A DNA stretch of 64,000 nt from Deltaproteobacteria bacterium (GCA_020848545.1 JADLHZ010000085.1:62001-126000); one strand, 5' to 3'; numbered from the stretch's first letter, positions 1-9,618 are shown. Numbers and translations: made by a program. Notes: generated by a model not told the origin, from the letters alone.

Positions 1-626
1 ATCGGGATCGTGATGTTGTAGTTGTACTTCCCCATCAGCGCGAGATCGTGATGGCTCTGGTGCAAGCGCTTCAGCCGCTGCATGCCCGGCAAGCGCGCCG
101 CCCAGTGATCGACCGGCAGGTGATAGATCGTGTGCAGGCACTCGTAGGCCATGTAGTAGCCGACGGTGACCGCGACGAAGAGCTTCGCCACGTTGAGGCC
201 GAAGAGAAAGTACACCGCCGTCGCGAGCGGCGCGTCGATGACGCCGAGGAAGATGAAGAGCAGCGCCGCCGGAAACAGCACCATGTGGAAATCGCGCGCG
301 CTCTCGGCGACCATCGCGTCGTGCGTATAGAAGTGGTGGTGCGAGAGCGTGTGGCGCTCGTAGGCGACGCGGAGGCCCGGACGCGGCCGATGCATCACGA
401 AGCGGTGAAAGAGGTACTCGACGATGTTCGCGGTGAGAAACGCCGCGGGAATCGTGAGCCATTCCACCGGGCGCACATCGCTCAAGGTGAGCAAGCAACC
501 GAGCACGACGGCGCCGGTCACCGACAACGTGGTCGATAAATGCAGGCGGCCGCTGTAACGGGGCCCGATCTTCTCGCGGCGATACCGTTCTCGAAACTGC
601 GCGACCGCGGCGGGGGGCTGGCTCAT
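1..626 (-). CDS. Fatty acid hydroxylase / sterol desaturase family membrane protein (3' end cut by window edge)
   Basis: The reading frame runs leftward from an ATG at 626 and leaves the window without a stop, giving at least 208 residues. It contains the His boxes of integral-membrane di-iron hydroxylases: an HX4H box (residues 74-79, HRFVMH), an HX3HH box (92-97), a later HTIYH stretch and an HX2HH box (RLHQSHHD). Hydrophobic segments lie between the boxes. This family oxidises lipid C-H bonds (sterol desaturases, carotenoid and fatty acid hydroxylases) at a membrane-bound di-iron site. The substrate cannot be deduced. It is divergent from mreB across 88 bp. The His boxes are seen directly; the lipid role is family knowledge. 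Confidence 0.85.
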   Translation of the reverse strand, partial: MSQPPAAVAQFRERYRREKIGPRYSGRLHLSTTLSVTGAVVLGCLLTLSDVRPVEWLTIPAAFLTANIVEYLFHRFVMHRPRPGLRVAYERHTLSHHHFYTHDAMVAESARDFHMVLFPAALLFIFLGVIDAPLATAVYFLFGLNVAKLFVAVTVGYYMAYECLHTIYHLPVDHWAARLPGMQRLKRLHQSHHDLALMGKYNYNITIP

Positions 627-1746
<1,120 letters not shown>

Positions 1747-1753
1747 ACGCCCT

Positions 1754-2752
1754 ATGTTCGACCTACTCTGGCGCTACCGTAAACAGCTCTTCGTCGCCTT
1801 GCTGTTCGGCCTCGCCGTGTACGTCGTCGCGCTGCGCGACAAGGACGAAGACGAGTACAACGCGTTCGATCACCTGCTCGTCAAAGTGACGGCCCCGATT
1901 CAAGCCGGGCTCACCTGGCTCGGCGACGCCATCGCCGACGGCTGGCACCACTACGTGGAGAACCGCCGCGCCGCCGAGCAGAACGACGCGCTCCGAAACG
2001 AGGTCTACGACCTGCGCCGGCGCTTGCGCGTGATCGACGAGGTGCGGCGCGAGAACCACCGCCTGCTCGGGCTGCTCGGGCTCGCCGAGCGCTCGAAGGA
2101 CGTCGAGTACAAAGCGGCGCGCGTCATCGCCAACTCGAGCTCGAGCCAGTTTAGGTCGATCCGCATCGATCAAGGCAGCGACGAAGGCGTCGTGCGCGGC
2201 ATGGGCGTCGTCGCCGAGGCGGGCCTCGTCGGGCGGGTGATGGCGGTCGAGACGCACTACGCGGACGTCATGCTGATCAGCGACGCGTCGAGCACCATCG
2301 ACATCGTCGTCGGTCGCACGCGCGCGCGCGGCCGACTGCGCGGGCTCGGCGACAGCACGCGCTTTCGGGCGCGCATCGATTATCTCGTGCGGACGGCCGC
2401 GGTCGAAGTCGGCGACGACGTGATCACGACCGGCGCCGGCAAGGTTTTCCCGAAAGGAATCTTCGTCGGCTACGTGGCGGCGGTGAACAAGAGCGAGCAT
2501 GGCTTGTACCAAGAGGCGATCGTCGAGCCGCCGGTGTCGCTCTTCGCCCTCGACGAAGTGTTCGTCATCGTCGGCTTCGGGCCGGAGGCGTTCGTCGATC
2601 TGCCGCCGCGCGAGAAGTCCGCGGAAGAGCTCTTGCCGTCGGCCGTCGATCCAAACAGCGTCAAGGAGCCGGAGTTCGATCCCGACGCGTACGAGCGCGA
2701 TCTCTTGTGGACGCCGGAGGAAAAAGGTCCCAGGGACCTTTTTGAGCGCTGA
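1754..2752 (+). CDS. mreC: Rod shape-determining protein MreC
   Basis: 332 residues. It has a short cytoplasmic N-terminus, one membrane segment (about residues 11-30), a periplasmic coiled coil (about 62-110) and the paired beta-domain region typical of MreC (about 115-270, with the IDQGSDEGV and GDDVITTGAGKVFPKGI motifs). An acidic, Pro-rich tail follows. MreC links MreB to the periplasmic synthases. The last ten codons are formed by a 23-bp palindrome (2721-2743), so the extreme C-terminus (KGPRDLFER) is repeat-derived and unlikely to be functionally conserved. No mreD follows directly; an MreD-like gene lies at 9081. Confidence 0.95.
   Translation: MFDLLWRYRKQLFVALLFGLAVYVVALRDKDEDEYNAFDHLLVKVTAPIQAGLTWLGDAIADGWHHYVENRRAAEQNDALRNEVYDLRRRLRVIDEVRRENHRLLGLLGLAERSKDVEYKAARVIANSSSSQFRSIRIDQGSDEGVVRGMGVVAEAGLVGRVMAVETHYADVMLISDASSTIDIVVGRTRARGRLRGLGDSTRFRARIDYLVRTAAVEVGDDVITTGAGKVFPKGIFVGYVAAVNKSEHGLYQEAIVEPPVSLFALDEVFVIVGFGPEAFVDLPPREKSAEELLPSAVDPNSVKEPEFDPDAYERDLLWTPEEKGPRDLFER
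2721..2743. terminator. Palindromic repeat copy 1 (bidirectional terminator-like), overlapping the mreC 3' end
   Basis: AAAAAGGTCCC-A-GGGACCTTTTT is a near-perfect 23-bp palindrome. As RNA, it would form a 9-bp stem ending in a U-run whichever strand is transcribed, as expected of a two-way intrinsic terminator between convergent genes. It lies inside the mreC coding sequence. Confidence 0.6.
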
Positions 2753-2758
2753 TGGGCG

Positions 2759-2780
2759 AAAAAGGTCCCAGGGACCTTTT
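2759..2780. terminator. Palindromic repeat copy 2 (bidirectional terminator-like)
   Basis: Same palindrome as 2721-2743, one base shorter, placed between the mreC stop and the stop codon of the convergent kinase gene, which it touches. Two identical copies 15 bp apart suggest a duplicated or inserted repeat unit that now serves as terminator for both genes. Confidence 0.6.
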
Positions 2781-4405
2781 CACGGCAGCTGCTTCACGAA
2801 GTCCACTTGCAACGTCAGCTCCTGGCCGCGCTTGACGTTGATGCGCTTCTGCCGCGCGCCGTAGCGATCGTTCTTCAGCTCTATTTCGTGGGCGCCTTCC
2901 GGCAGCGTCAACGTCGCCATGATCTGCTTGCGGCCGAACGACTTGCCGTCGATGACCACTTCCGCCCACTGCTTGAGCTGCAGGTTCAAGGTGCCGGTGC
3001 CGGCCTCCACGCGCTTCGGCCGCGGATCGTCGGGCTCGACGGCGGGCACCGGCTTCGGCACCGACACCGCCTGTGTCTCGGTCGGCGGCGGCAGATCGGC
3101 ATTCGCCGGCGGCAGCGGCACGGGCGGCGGCGGCGCTTCGACTTGTGCGACTTGCGGCCGCGGCGCGCTCTTCCTGGTGATCCAAAACGCGCCGATCATG
3201 ATCGCGACGAGCGCAAAGACGGCGAGCCCGATCTGCAGCGTGCGCCGGCGCGGTGCGCCTTCGGACGGCGAGGTGATGAGGTTCGTGCTCGGCGAAGTCG
3301 CGGCGACGGTGGCGGCGATCGTGGCGACGACGGTGTGCGACTCGCGCTCGCCGGAGATCGTCGTGACCGCGGTGTCGTGCTCCATCGACGGCGCCGTCGC
3401 CACCGTGACCATGGGCGGGGGCTCGGCCGGCGCGATCTTCACCGGGGGCGCGATCGCTTGCGCCACGTCCATTGTCGCACCGACGCTCGGCGCCGGCGGC
3501 TTCTCTCGCTTCTCGAGCGCGGATACGTAGCGGCGCAGCGTCGACTCGGCGTCCGGGAAGAAGCGCAGGAGCTCTTCGGCTTCGGTCATCGCGTCGTGCG
3601 CAGTCTTCGGGCGCTCGGCGACTTCGAACGCCATCAAGTGCTCGACGAACGCGACGGTCTCCTTCTTCAGCCAGTGCCCGCTTTGGGCGAGCGGCCGCCG
3701 CTGGTTCGTGCCGATCGCCGTGATCACCGCGAGCGGATTGTCGCCGATGAACGCGTGCTTGCCGGTAAGCAAAAAGTAGAGCGCGGAGCCGAGCGAGAAC
3801 ATGTCGCTTGCCGCGCTCAAGGTGACGCCGCCTTGGATCTGCTCGGGCGCAAAGTACTGCGGCGTGCCGATGAGCTTCGTGTTCAGCGTGCCGGCGAGCG
3901 TCTTCCCCGACTGCACCAGCGTCGATCGCGCGAGGCCGAAGTCCAAGAGCACCGCGCGCCCGTTGAAGCAGAGGAACATGTTCGCCGGCTTGATGTCGCG
4001 ATGCACGATGCCTTGCGCATGCGCGGCGCCGAGCGCGTGGAGCAGCTTCACCGAGAGCAAGACCGCGGCGCCTTCCGGCATCGGTCCGTGCGCCGAGATC
4101 GCTTGATCGAGATCGAAGCCGCTCAGGTACTCGATGACGACGAAGGGATCGGTCGTGTCGGACGAGTAGTCGAGCAAGCGCGGGATGCCCGGATGATCGA
4201 GCACCATCAACGCTTTGATCTCGCGCTTGAACCACGCGGTGAAGGTGTCGATGGAGTCGGTGTCGTCGATCACCATCTGCTTGACCGCGACGACCTTGCC
4301 CGAGCGCTCGTCCTTCGCCTTGAAGACGAGCGCCATGCCGCCGTGGCCGATCTGCTCTTCGAGCACGTAGCGATCGAGCAGGCGCATTCCCGGCGAAAAC
4401 GGCAT
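2780..4405 (-). CDS. Membrane Ser/Thr protein kinase with C-terminal PEGA domain
   Basis: 541 residues from the ATG that gives MPFSPGMRLLDRY. The Hanks-type motifs are complete: glycine loop GHGGMA (20-25), ATP lysine K42, catalytic loop HRDIKPAN (135-142, base D137), DFG (155-157) and APEQ ending the activation segment (E188). A Pro-rich juxtamembrane region leads to one membrane segment (about 388-408), then a periplasmic Pro-rich linker and a PEGA-type beta domain (about 470-541, PEGAHEIELKNDRYGARQK). The kinase is cytoplasmic; the outer part probably senses or anchors to the envelope. The frame stays open upstream to 5005, but that extension mirrors the divergent gene. A GTG at 4423 is an alternative start. 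Confidence 0.92.
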   Translation of the reverse strand: MPFSPGMRLLDRYVLEEQIGHGGMALVFKAKDERSGKVVAVKQMVIDDTDSIDTFTAWFKREIKALMVLDHPGIPRLLDYSSDTTDPFVVIEYLSGFDLDQAISAHGPMPEGAAVLLSVKLLHALGAAHAQGIVHRDIKPANMFLCFNGRAVLLDFGLARSTLVQSGKTLAGTLNTKLIGTPQYFAPEQIQGGVTLSAASDMFSLGSALYFLLTGKHAFIGDNPLAVITAIGTNQRRPLAQSGHWLKKETVAFVEHLMAFEVAERPKTAHDAMTEAEELLRFFPDAESTLRRYVSALEKREKPPAPSVGATMDVAQAIAPPVKIAPAEPPPMVTVATAPSMEHDTAVTTISGERESHTVVATIAATVAATSPSTNLITSPSEGAPRRRTLQIGLAVFALVAIMIGAFWITRKSAPRPQVAQVEAPPPPVPLPPANADLPPPTETQAVSVPKPVPAVEPDDPRPKRVEAGTGTLNLQLKQWAEVVIDGKSFGRKQIMATLTLPEGAHEIELKNDRYGARQKRINVKRGQELTLQVDFVKQLP

Positions 4406-4447
4406 CGACTCTGAGGATGACACAGGAGCGCGGCAGATTCGACTCGG

Positions 4448-4461
4448 CCGAGCCGGCTCGG
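4448..4461. promoter_or_regulatory. Perfect 14-bp palindrome between divergent genes (possible operator)
   Basis: CCGAGCCGGCTCGG reads the same on both strands. It lies 13 bp before the ATG at 4475 and 42 bp before the divergent kinase start, with a TACACT hexamer (4462-4467) next to it that could be a -10 element. The position suits a repressor or dimeric activator, but GC-rich palindromes arise easily in this genome. Confidence 0.3.
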
Positions 4462-4474
4462 TACACTCGATGCG

Positions 4475-5272
4475 ATGGCTCGATTCTTGGCTTGCTTGTC
4501 GTTGCTGGCGGCGCTCGCGTTGGCGTCTCCAGCCGCGGCCAAAGAGCCGCCCGCCGCCTACAAGAAGGAGAGCAAGCGCGCGATCGGGCTCTACGCCAAG
4601 GAGAGCTACAAAGACGCTGCGCTCGCGTTTCGCAAGGCGCTCTCGGTGATCAAAGACGGCGGCTTTCGCGAAGCGGAGATCGAGACGCGCAAGTACCTGG
4701 TGCTCGCGCTCTACGGCAGCGCGCAGAAGGACGAGGCGGTCAACGAGTTCCGCGCGCTGAAGACGTTGGCGCCGAGCTTCGCGTTCGACCCGGACGAAGT
4801 GTTGCCCGAGACGATGGAGTTCTTCGCCAAACGGCAAGCCGAGCTCGGTCCGCAGAAACCCGAACCGGCGAAGCCCGACGCTCCGGCGGCCGATCCGACG
4901 CCGCCCGCGAACGGCACCACCGACCCAATCGTCGTGAATCCAGACGCGCCGCGCGACATCAAGCCCGCGGCCGACGCCGAAGTGACGCCGCAGAAGCGCT
5001 GGCACTGGTACTACTTGGCGCCGCTCGGCATCGGTCAGTTTCTCGCCGGCTCGCCCGTGCGCGGCGCGATCTTGCTCGTGCTCGAAGCCGGCTTCGCGGC
5101 GTTGAACATCGTGGGCTACGTGCTCTACAGCCGCGAGTTCATCTACGGCGACACGACCGCGCGCGACGCCACCGCGGCGACGACCGGCCAGACGCTGATG
5201 AACGTGGGCTTCTTCGGCATCATCGGCAGCGTCGTGCTCGGGGTGATCGACGGCGCGGCGTTGGAGCCGTAG
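4475..5272 (+). CDS. Exported TPR-type protein with C-terminal membrane segments
   Basis: 265 residues. A clear signal peptide (MARFLACLSLLAALALASPAAA) is followed by TPR-like helices (about 27-120: YKKESKRAIGLYAKESYKDAAL, then LVLALYGSAQKDEAVNEF). An acidic Pro-rich linker follows, then two or three hydrophobic segments (about 180-260, around IGQFLAGSPVRGAILLVLEA) that resemble DUF5683-like tails. It is divergent from the PEGA kinase and may act with it at the envelope; that link is inference. No catalytic motif was seen. Confidence 0.7.
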   Translation: MARFLACLSLLAALALASPAAAKEPPAAYKKESKRAIGLYAKESYKDAALAFRKALSVIKDGGFREAEIETRKYLVLALYGSAQKDEAVNEFRALKTLAPSFAFDPDEVLPETMEFFAKRQAELGPQKPEPAKPDAPAADPTPPANGTTDPIVVNPDAPRDIKPAADAEVTPQKRWHWYYLAPLGIGQFLAGSPVRGAILLVLEAGFAALNIVGYVLYSREFIYGDTTARDATAATTGQTLMNVGFFGIIGSVVLGVIDGAALEP

Positions 5273-5301
5273 CGTGACGGCACGCGGCCGAACCTCGTGG
5301 C

Positions 5302-7857
5302 CTACGGCACGCGGCCATCATTGTTCAGCGGCGAGATCATCCGCACGTTCGTGATCGCGCCACCGCCAGTGACCGACGACAGCGCGCCCGTGCCGTGCCC
5401 CTGATAGGCGGCGATGTTCGGCGCGTGCACGCAGTCCTCGTTCGACTCGCAGAGGAAGTTGTCGTTGCCGATGTCGTCGCGGCCAACCTCGATCGCATGC
5501 GCCAGGAAGGTCGAGGTGCAGGTCGACGGCACGAACACGCCGCCCTCGATCGCGTCACACTGCCCGAGCACCGTCGCGTTCGTCCACACGTGCGCGACGG
5601 TGTCGGTGGCGGCCGGGAGCGCGAACTTCGCGCGCAGGGCATCCATCGCCGACGGCTGCAGCGACCAGTCGTAGATGCGGCAGCCGTTGGCCGGAGCGCA
5701 GGCGCCGCGCGTCACCGACGCCAAGAACGCTGCCGCCACGGACAGGCCGTACGCGCGCCACGGATTGACGAACGCGGTCCACCCGCCGTTCGCCGTCTGA
5801 TTCTGGAGCTCCGCGTAGCTCGTGAGGCCCGGCGACGCCACGGTGTCGCCGGGGTTCACGGTGTCGTTGACGAGCACCGGCCCGACGAAGGTCGCTTGCA
5901 ACGCCGCGACCGCGGTGTCCGTCGGCGCCGCCGGTGAGGCAAGGGTCAAAGTGCAAGACGACACGGCGTAGCCGCCGCTCGTCGCCTTGTCGCTCACGTG
6001 ATCGGTCAAGGCGATCGACCCGTTCAAGCAATCGAGCGCGGTCGTGTGCGAGACGAGCGCTGCCTGCATCAAGTGGTTGCCGTCGGCGGAGCTCGACTGA
6101 ACGCCCACGCTGCCGAGCGTCGCGGTCAGACCGATGACGACATTGCCGTCCGCGGTGTCCATGCGCAGCTGTGACTGTGCGTTGTTCGTGCTCTGCACGC
6201 GCGCGAGTCGGTTGTGATCGGAGAGCAAGAGGCTGACGCCGTTTCCGGTGTTGTTCGCGGTGCGGACGTCGCCGAGGCTGTTGTTCGACGAAGACGAGAG
6301 CACCATGCCAGCGCCGCCGTTCGCCGAGGACATGAGCTCTCCGACGTAGGAAGTCGTCACGTTGAGGAAGCGCACGCCGTCACTTGTGTTGCTGGCAGCC
6401 GCGACGCGCTCGAGCACGAGGCCGCTCGAGTTGTCGACGTCGACGCCGCGTCCGTTCTGGACCGCCAGCGCGTCGAAGATCGCACACGCCGCGCTGCCGC
6501 TGATCTTCACGCCGCCGCCGTTTGCCTTCTCGACGCTGACGCCGCGCAGAACAACGAAGCGCGAAGCCTGCACGACGATCGCGTCGGTGACCGTGCCGCC
6601 CGGCCCGGTGGAGGCCACGTACTTGCCGTCGATCCACACGTAAGTGCGTGAATTCATCGTCAACAGTGCGGCGCCGTTCGACGCCGGGCTCGCACCCGTC
6701 GCGGCGCTGACCACGACCGAGACCTTGTTCGCGGTGACGGTGAATGCGCCTGGCGCCGTGATCAAATAGATCGTGCCCGGCGTCGCCAGACTGCCCGGCA
6801 CGGCGTCTTGAATCGCGTTCGACCACCATTGGCTCGACGCGCTGGTCGCGACGGTCGCGTTCGCCGCGTTGGTGACCGTCACGGCGTTCGCGCGAATGGT
6901 GCGCGTCGTCGGATCGACGAGATCGCGCAGGCGTTTTCCGGGCGCCAGCCGCAACGACAGCATGCGCACATCGTTCGTCGCGTCGCCGGAGAGCGGATCG
7001 TCACACACCCACGAAAACGCCGCGAGCGTGTCGGTGGCCTTCAAGCCCGCGCACGCCTTGATGCCGTAGAGCACGAAGCTGCGCATCTCGCCGCCGTGCA
7101 AACAGCTGTCGTAGTCCTTGGCCGCGACCGCGTCGCACGCCGCCGCGTTCGGATCGGTGCCGACCGCGCTCGTGCCCTTCACGACGTAATCGTTCCAGCT
7201 CGGCGCGTTGACGAACGCGGGCTGCACCACGGCGCGGCACTCGACGAGCACGGTGTCGATCGCTTTACCGTTGAGCCGCCCTGAGCCCATCGTCACCGTG
7301 CAGATCTGCTGCGGAAGCTGCGGGTGCGTGGCGACCGTGACGTCGTACATCTGCAGATCTTCGACCAGCTGCTTGAAGGCGAAGGCGCCAGAGCTCGCGA
7401 CCGGCAAGCTCTCGGTGCCGAGCCCGAGCACGAGCCCGCTGCCGACGAGGCCGGTGACCTGGCCGCCGACTGGGAAGTGGTCGGTCGTGCAGGTGACGCT
7501 GACGCCGCCGACGTCGACGCCGCTCGCGAGGCCAACGCCGTTTTGCACCACGCAGGTCTGCGAGGGCAGCAGCGGCTGGCGTTGCACGCTCACCTCGTAG
7601 TCGGCGCCATCGTCGAGCACCGCGGGAAACGCGAACGCGCCGGCCGCGGCCACCGGCAGCTCGACGCCGCGGTTCAGCGACAGGATCAACCCCTGGCCGA
7701 TCAATCCCTGCACTTCGCCCGAGATGATCCGCTTCTTCGCCACGCCGGGCGCCGCGCCGGGAACGGTGAACGGATCGGCGACCGTCACGCGGCTCACTTT
7801 GGGCGGCTTACACGCGGAGAACGAGAGCAAGCACAGGATCGCGGCGGCGAATCTCAC
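5302..7857 (-). CDS. Large lipoprotein: two repeated N-terminal modules plus right-handed parallel beta-helix
   Basis: 851 residues with a lipoprotein signal (MRFAAAILCLLSFSAC, Cys 16). Two homologous modules of about 80 residues (about 47-127 and 128-208) share the pattern GQVxGLxGxGLxLxLxxxxLPVAxxGAFAF, ending in xPSQTCxVxxGxG and VxVxC. After these comes a pectate-lyase-like region (about 330-600) rich in short N/S/V turns (SSNNSLGDVRTANNTGNGVSL), typical of right-handed beta-helix repeats. The Cys-containing C-terminal part is unrecognised. Probably an outer-membrane or surface lipoprotein that binds polysaccharide or protein; no enzyme activity can be assigned. Confidence 0.75.
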   Translation of the reverse strand: MRFAAAILCLLSFSACKPPKVSRVTVADPFTVPGAAPGVAKKRIISGEVQGLIGQGLILSLNRGVELPVAAAGAFAFPAVLDDGADYEVSVQRQPLLPSQTCVVQNGVGLASGVDVGGVSVTCTTDHFPVGGQVTGLVGSGLVLGLGTESLPVASSGAFAFKQLVEDLQMYDVTVATHPQLPQQICTVTMGSGRLNGKAIDTVLVECRAVVQPAFVNAPSWNDYVVKGTSAVGTDPNAAACDAVAAKDYDSCLHGGEMRSFVLYGIKACAGLKATDTLAAFSWVCDDPLSGDATNDVRMLSLRLAPGKRLRDLVDPTTRTIRANAVTVTNAANATVATSASSQWWSNAIQDAVPGSLATPGTIYLITAPGAFTVTANKVSVVVSAATGASPASNGAALLTMNSRTYVWIDGKYVASTGPGGTVTDAIVVQASRFVVLRGVSVEKANGGGVKISGSAACAIFDALAVQNGRGVDVDNSSGLVLERVAAASNTSDGVRFLNVTTSYVGELMSSANGGAGMVLSSSSNNSLGDVRTANNTGNGVSLLLSDHNRLARVQSTNNAQSQLRMDTADGNVVIGLTATLGSVGVQSSSADGNHLMQAALVSHTTALDCLNGSIALTDHVSDKATSGGYAVSSCTLTLASPAAPTDTAVAALQATFVGPVLVNDTVNPGDTVASPGLTSYAELQNQTANGGWTAFVNPWRAYGLSVAAAFLASVTRGACAPANGCRIYDWSLQPSAMDALRAKFALPAATDTVAHVWTNATVLGQCDAIEGGVFVPSTCTSTFLAHAIEVGRDDIGNDNFLCESNEDCVHAPNIAAYQGHGTGALSSVTGGGAITNVRMISPLNNDGRVP

Positions 7858-7975
7858 TTCCCCTAGCTTAGCCGAGTCCCGAGGTGGCGCCTAGGCGGGG
7901 ATTGGCGCCCACCTGGAGGCCCTTGGCGCCGTGATGCGTCGCGCCATGCCGATATCAGCGGCGGAGGGAACGACC
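7858..7975. promoter_or_regulatory. Divergent intergenic region with three TGGCGCC repeats
   Basis: The 118-bp spacer between the beta-helix lipoprotein and the gene at 7976 carries TGGCGCC at 7885, 7903 and 7924, spaced 18 and 21 bp. The first two also form a GTGGCGCC...GGCGCCcAC dyad. About two helical turns between copies would suit cooperative binding of a regulator. A GGAGGG ribosome site at 7963-7968 supports the ATG at 7976. Confidence 0.3.
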
Positions 7976-9064
7976 ATGGCCACATCTCCTGCGACCGCAC
8001 CCGCGCCCCGGCTCGTACCGAGCTTCAAAGGCGAGATCCTGAAGGTCACGATCCTGCCGCCGCCAACACAGAGCGCACCACCCGCTGTCGATCGAGTGGG
8101 AGCTCCGCCCGCGATCACCGACACGCCGGCGCCAGCGGGCTTGGAGCTCGTGAAGCCCGCCAACAACCTGGCCGTTCCGATGACGCGCTCTTTGCCGGCA
8201 GCGGCGGCGCGCGAGGCGATCGCCGATCGCTTCTACGAGGAGATCCATCAGAGCTACTCGCTGATGCATCCGTCCCGACCCGACTACAAATACGAGCTCA
8301 CGAAGATCGGCAAGACCGTCGCCGCCAACCTGCGTGCCTCGACGCAAGCCGCGCTCGATGACGACAATGGCGTGCGCAAGCTCCGCGCGCGGCTCATCGC
8401 GTTGGCGCCACCGAACGTCGACGCGCAAGCGTGGTTCGTTGCGGTCGACGCCGCGATCGCGGCGATGGAGAAGGAGCTGACCTTCGTCTACCACCCGGCG
8501 ATGCGCGAGCGGATGATGGCGCACGACCCGACGTTCTGGGCGTCGGCGGTGGCGCCAGGTTACGGACGACAATACTACATGTTCATCGACTATTGGTCGT
8601 CGGTTGGCCCGAACGACGTGTCGCTCTCGGTTCGCGATCACTTGGCACGTGCGCAGGCGCTGACCGCCAGCGACGCGTGGACGTCCCTGGCGATCTCCTC
8701 GGTGGTCATGCTGCCGCTCTCGCCGGCGCAGCTCGAGCGCTACGCGGCGCGCATCGAAGAGATCAGCGCGCGCAACTTCATCGACGGGCAATACGGAGAG
8801 GTGGATCCTCGCCTCGAGGCGCTGAAGGATCTCTACGTCATCGCCTACTTCTCGCCCGAGGTGTTCGATCACGTCGAAAAGCTGCTCGAAACGACGAGCC
8901 TCGACCGCCTCGGTCTCTGGCACGACGAGCTGCGCGACCTGTCGTGGAACCGCATGCTCGGGATGTGGACGAGCCACAAGCCCGAAGGCGAAAAATGGCG
9001 CCAAGACAAGACCCTCACGAGCGCTGAGGTCATCGCCATCTTAGACCGCCTCGCGGCCAAGTGA
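7976..9064 (+). CDS. Protein of unknown function, 362 residues
   Basis: The start at ATG 7976 is chosen because GGAGGG lies 7 bp upstream; the frame could begin at 7931 but without a ribosome site. The first 80 residues are Pro/Ala-rich and low in complexity. The rest is alpha-helical with many aromatic residues (DRFYEEIHQSYSLMHP, GYGRQYYMFIDYWSS, SWNRMLGMWTSHKPEGEKW). There is no signal peptide, no membrane segment and no recognised catalytic motif. It may be a myxobacterial lineage-specific cytoplasmic protein. It is followed after 16 bp by a membrane protein gene. Confidence 0.65.
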   Translation: MATSPATAPAPRLVPSFKGEILKVTILPPPTQSAPPAVDRVGAPPAITDTPAPAGLELVKPANNLAVPMTRSLPAAAAREAIADRFYEEIHQSYSLMHPSRPDYKYELTKIGKTVAANLRASTQAALDDDNGVRKLRARLIALAPPNVDAQAWFVAVDAAIAAMEKELTFVYHPAMRERMMAHDPTFWASAVAPGYGRQYYMFIDYWSSVGPNDVSLSVRDHLARAQALTASDAWTSLAISSVVMLPLSPAQLERYAARIEEISARNFIDGQYGEVDPRLEALKDLYVIAYFSPEVFDHVEKLLETTSLDRLGLWHDELRDLSWNRMLGMWTSHKPEGEKWRQDKTLTSAEVIAILDRLAAK

Positions 9065-9080
9065 TACGCTCCTCGCCGGG

Positions 9081-9611
9081 ATGAACTGGCTGATCCTCTT
9101 CGGCACGACCTGGCTCTACCAAGTGATCCTCGGCGCCACCTTCGCGCGCGTGTTCGACGCCTCGCTCTTCCCGCGCCTGTCGCTGCTCTGGGTGTGCGTC
9201 CTCGCCGATCGCGCCGCCTCCAGCCCCGCGCGCGAGACCGAGACCTGGCTCTCCGGGCTCTTCGCCGCGTGCTTTCTCGGCTACATGCTCGACGTGCACT
9301 TCGTGGCGCCGCGCGGGATGCACATGAGCCTCTACGGCCTGTCGTTCATCGCCGTGCGCTTGCTCGTCACACGCCTCGGCCAGGCGCGGCGGGTCGTGAA
9401 GCTCGTGCTGCTCGCCGGCATCTGCCTCGGCGCCGACGTGACGACCTGGTGGGTGAAGGGGCTCTCGCTCGGCTTCGCCAACTTCAGCCAGTTCGATCTC
9501 GTGCCGCACCTCATCCGCGCGCTCGTCACCGGCATCTTCGGCGCGTTGCTCTTCGGCCCGATGAGCCGCCTCTTCGCCGAGCGCGAGGGTGGATCGTTCG
9601 GCCGATTGTAG
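9081..9611 (+). CDS. Membrane protein resembling MreD
   Basis: 176 residues with about five membrane segments and short loops. Residues about 69-95 (FLGYMLDVHFVAPRGMHMSLYG followed by a hydrophobic run and RL) fit the MreD pattern of G-x3-D, a few residues, P-x-G-x4-LYG. The length also matches MreD (about 160-180). MreD is the inner-membrane partner of MreC. The gene is 6.3 kb from mreC instead of next to it, and no PBP2 or RodA gene follows. It could be another small polytopic protein; the match is by eye. Confidence 0.5.
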   Translation: MNWLILFGTTWLYQVILGATFARVFDASLFPRLSLLWVCVLADRAASSPARETETWLSGLFAACFLGYMLDVHFVAPRGMHMSLYGLSFIAVRLLVTRLGQARRVVKLVLLAGICLGADVTTWWVKGLSLGFANFSQFDLVPHLIRALVTGIFGALLFGPMSRLFAEREGGSFGRL

Positions 9612-9618
9612 TTAAGCG

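Noticed and set aside
48-539. A 163-codon plus-strand frame at the left edge
   Set aside because: It is antisense to the His-box hydroxylase gene, which has all family motifs.
2807-4414. A 535-codon open frame on the plus strand opposite the PEGA kinase
   Set aside because: All kinase motifs are on the minus strand; this is the antisense shadow.
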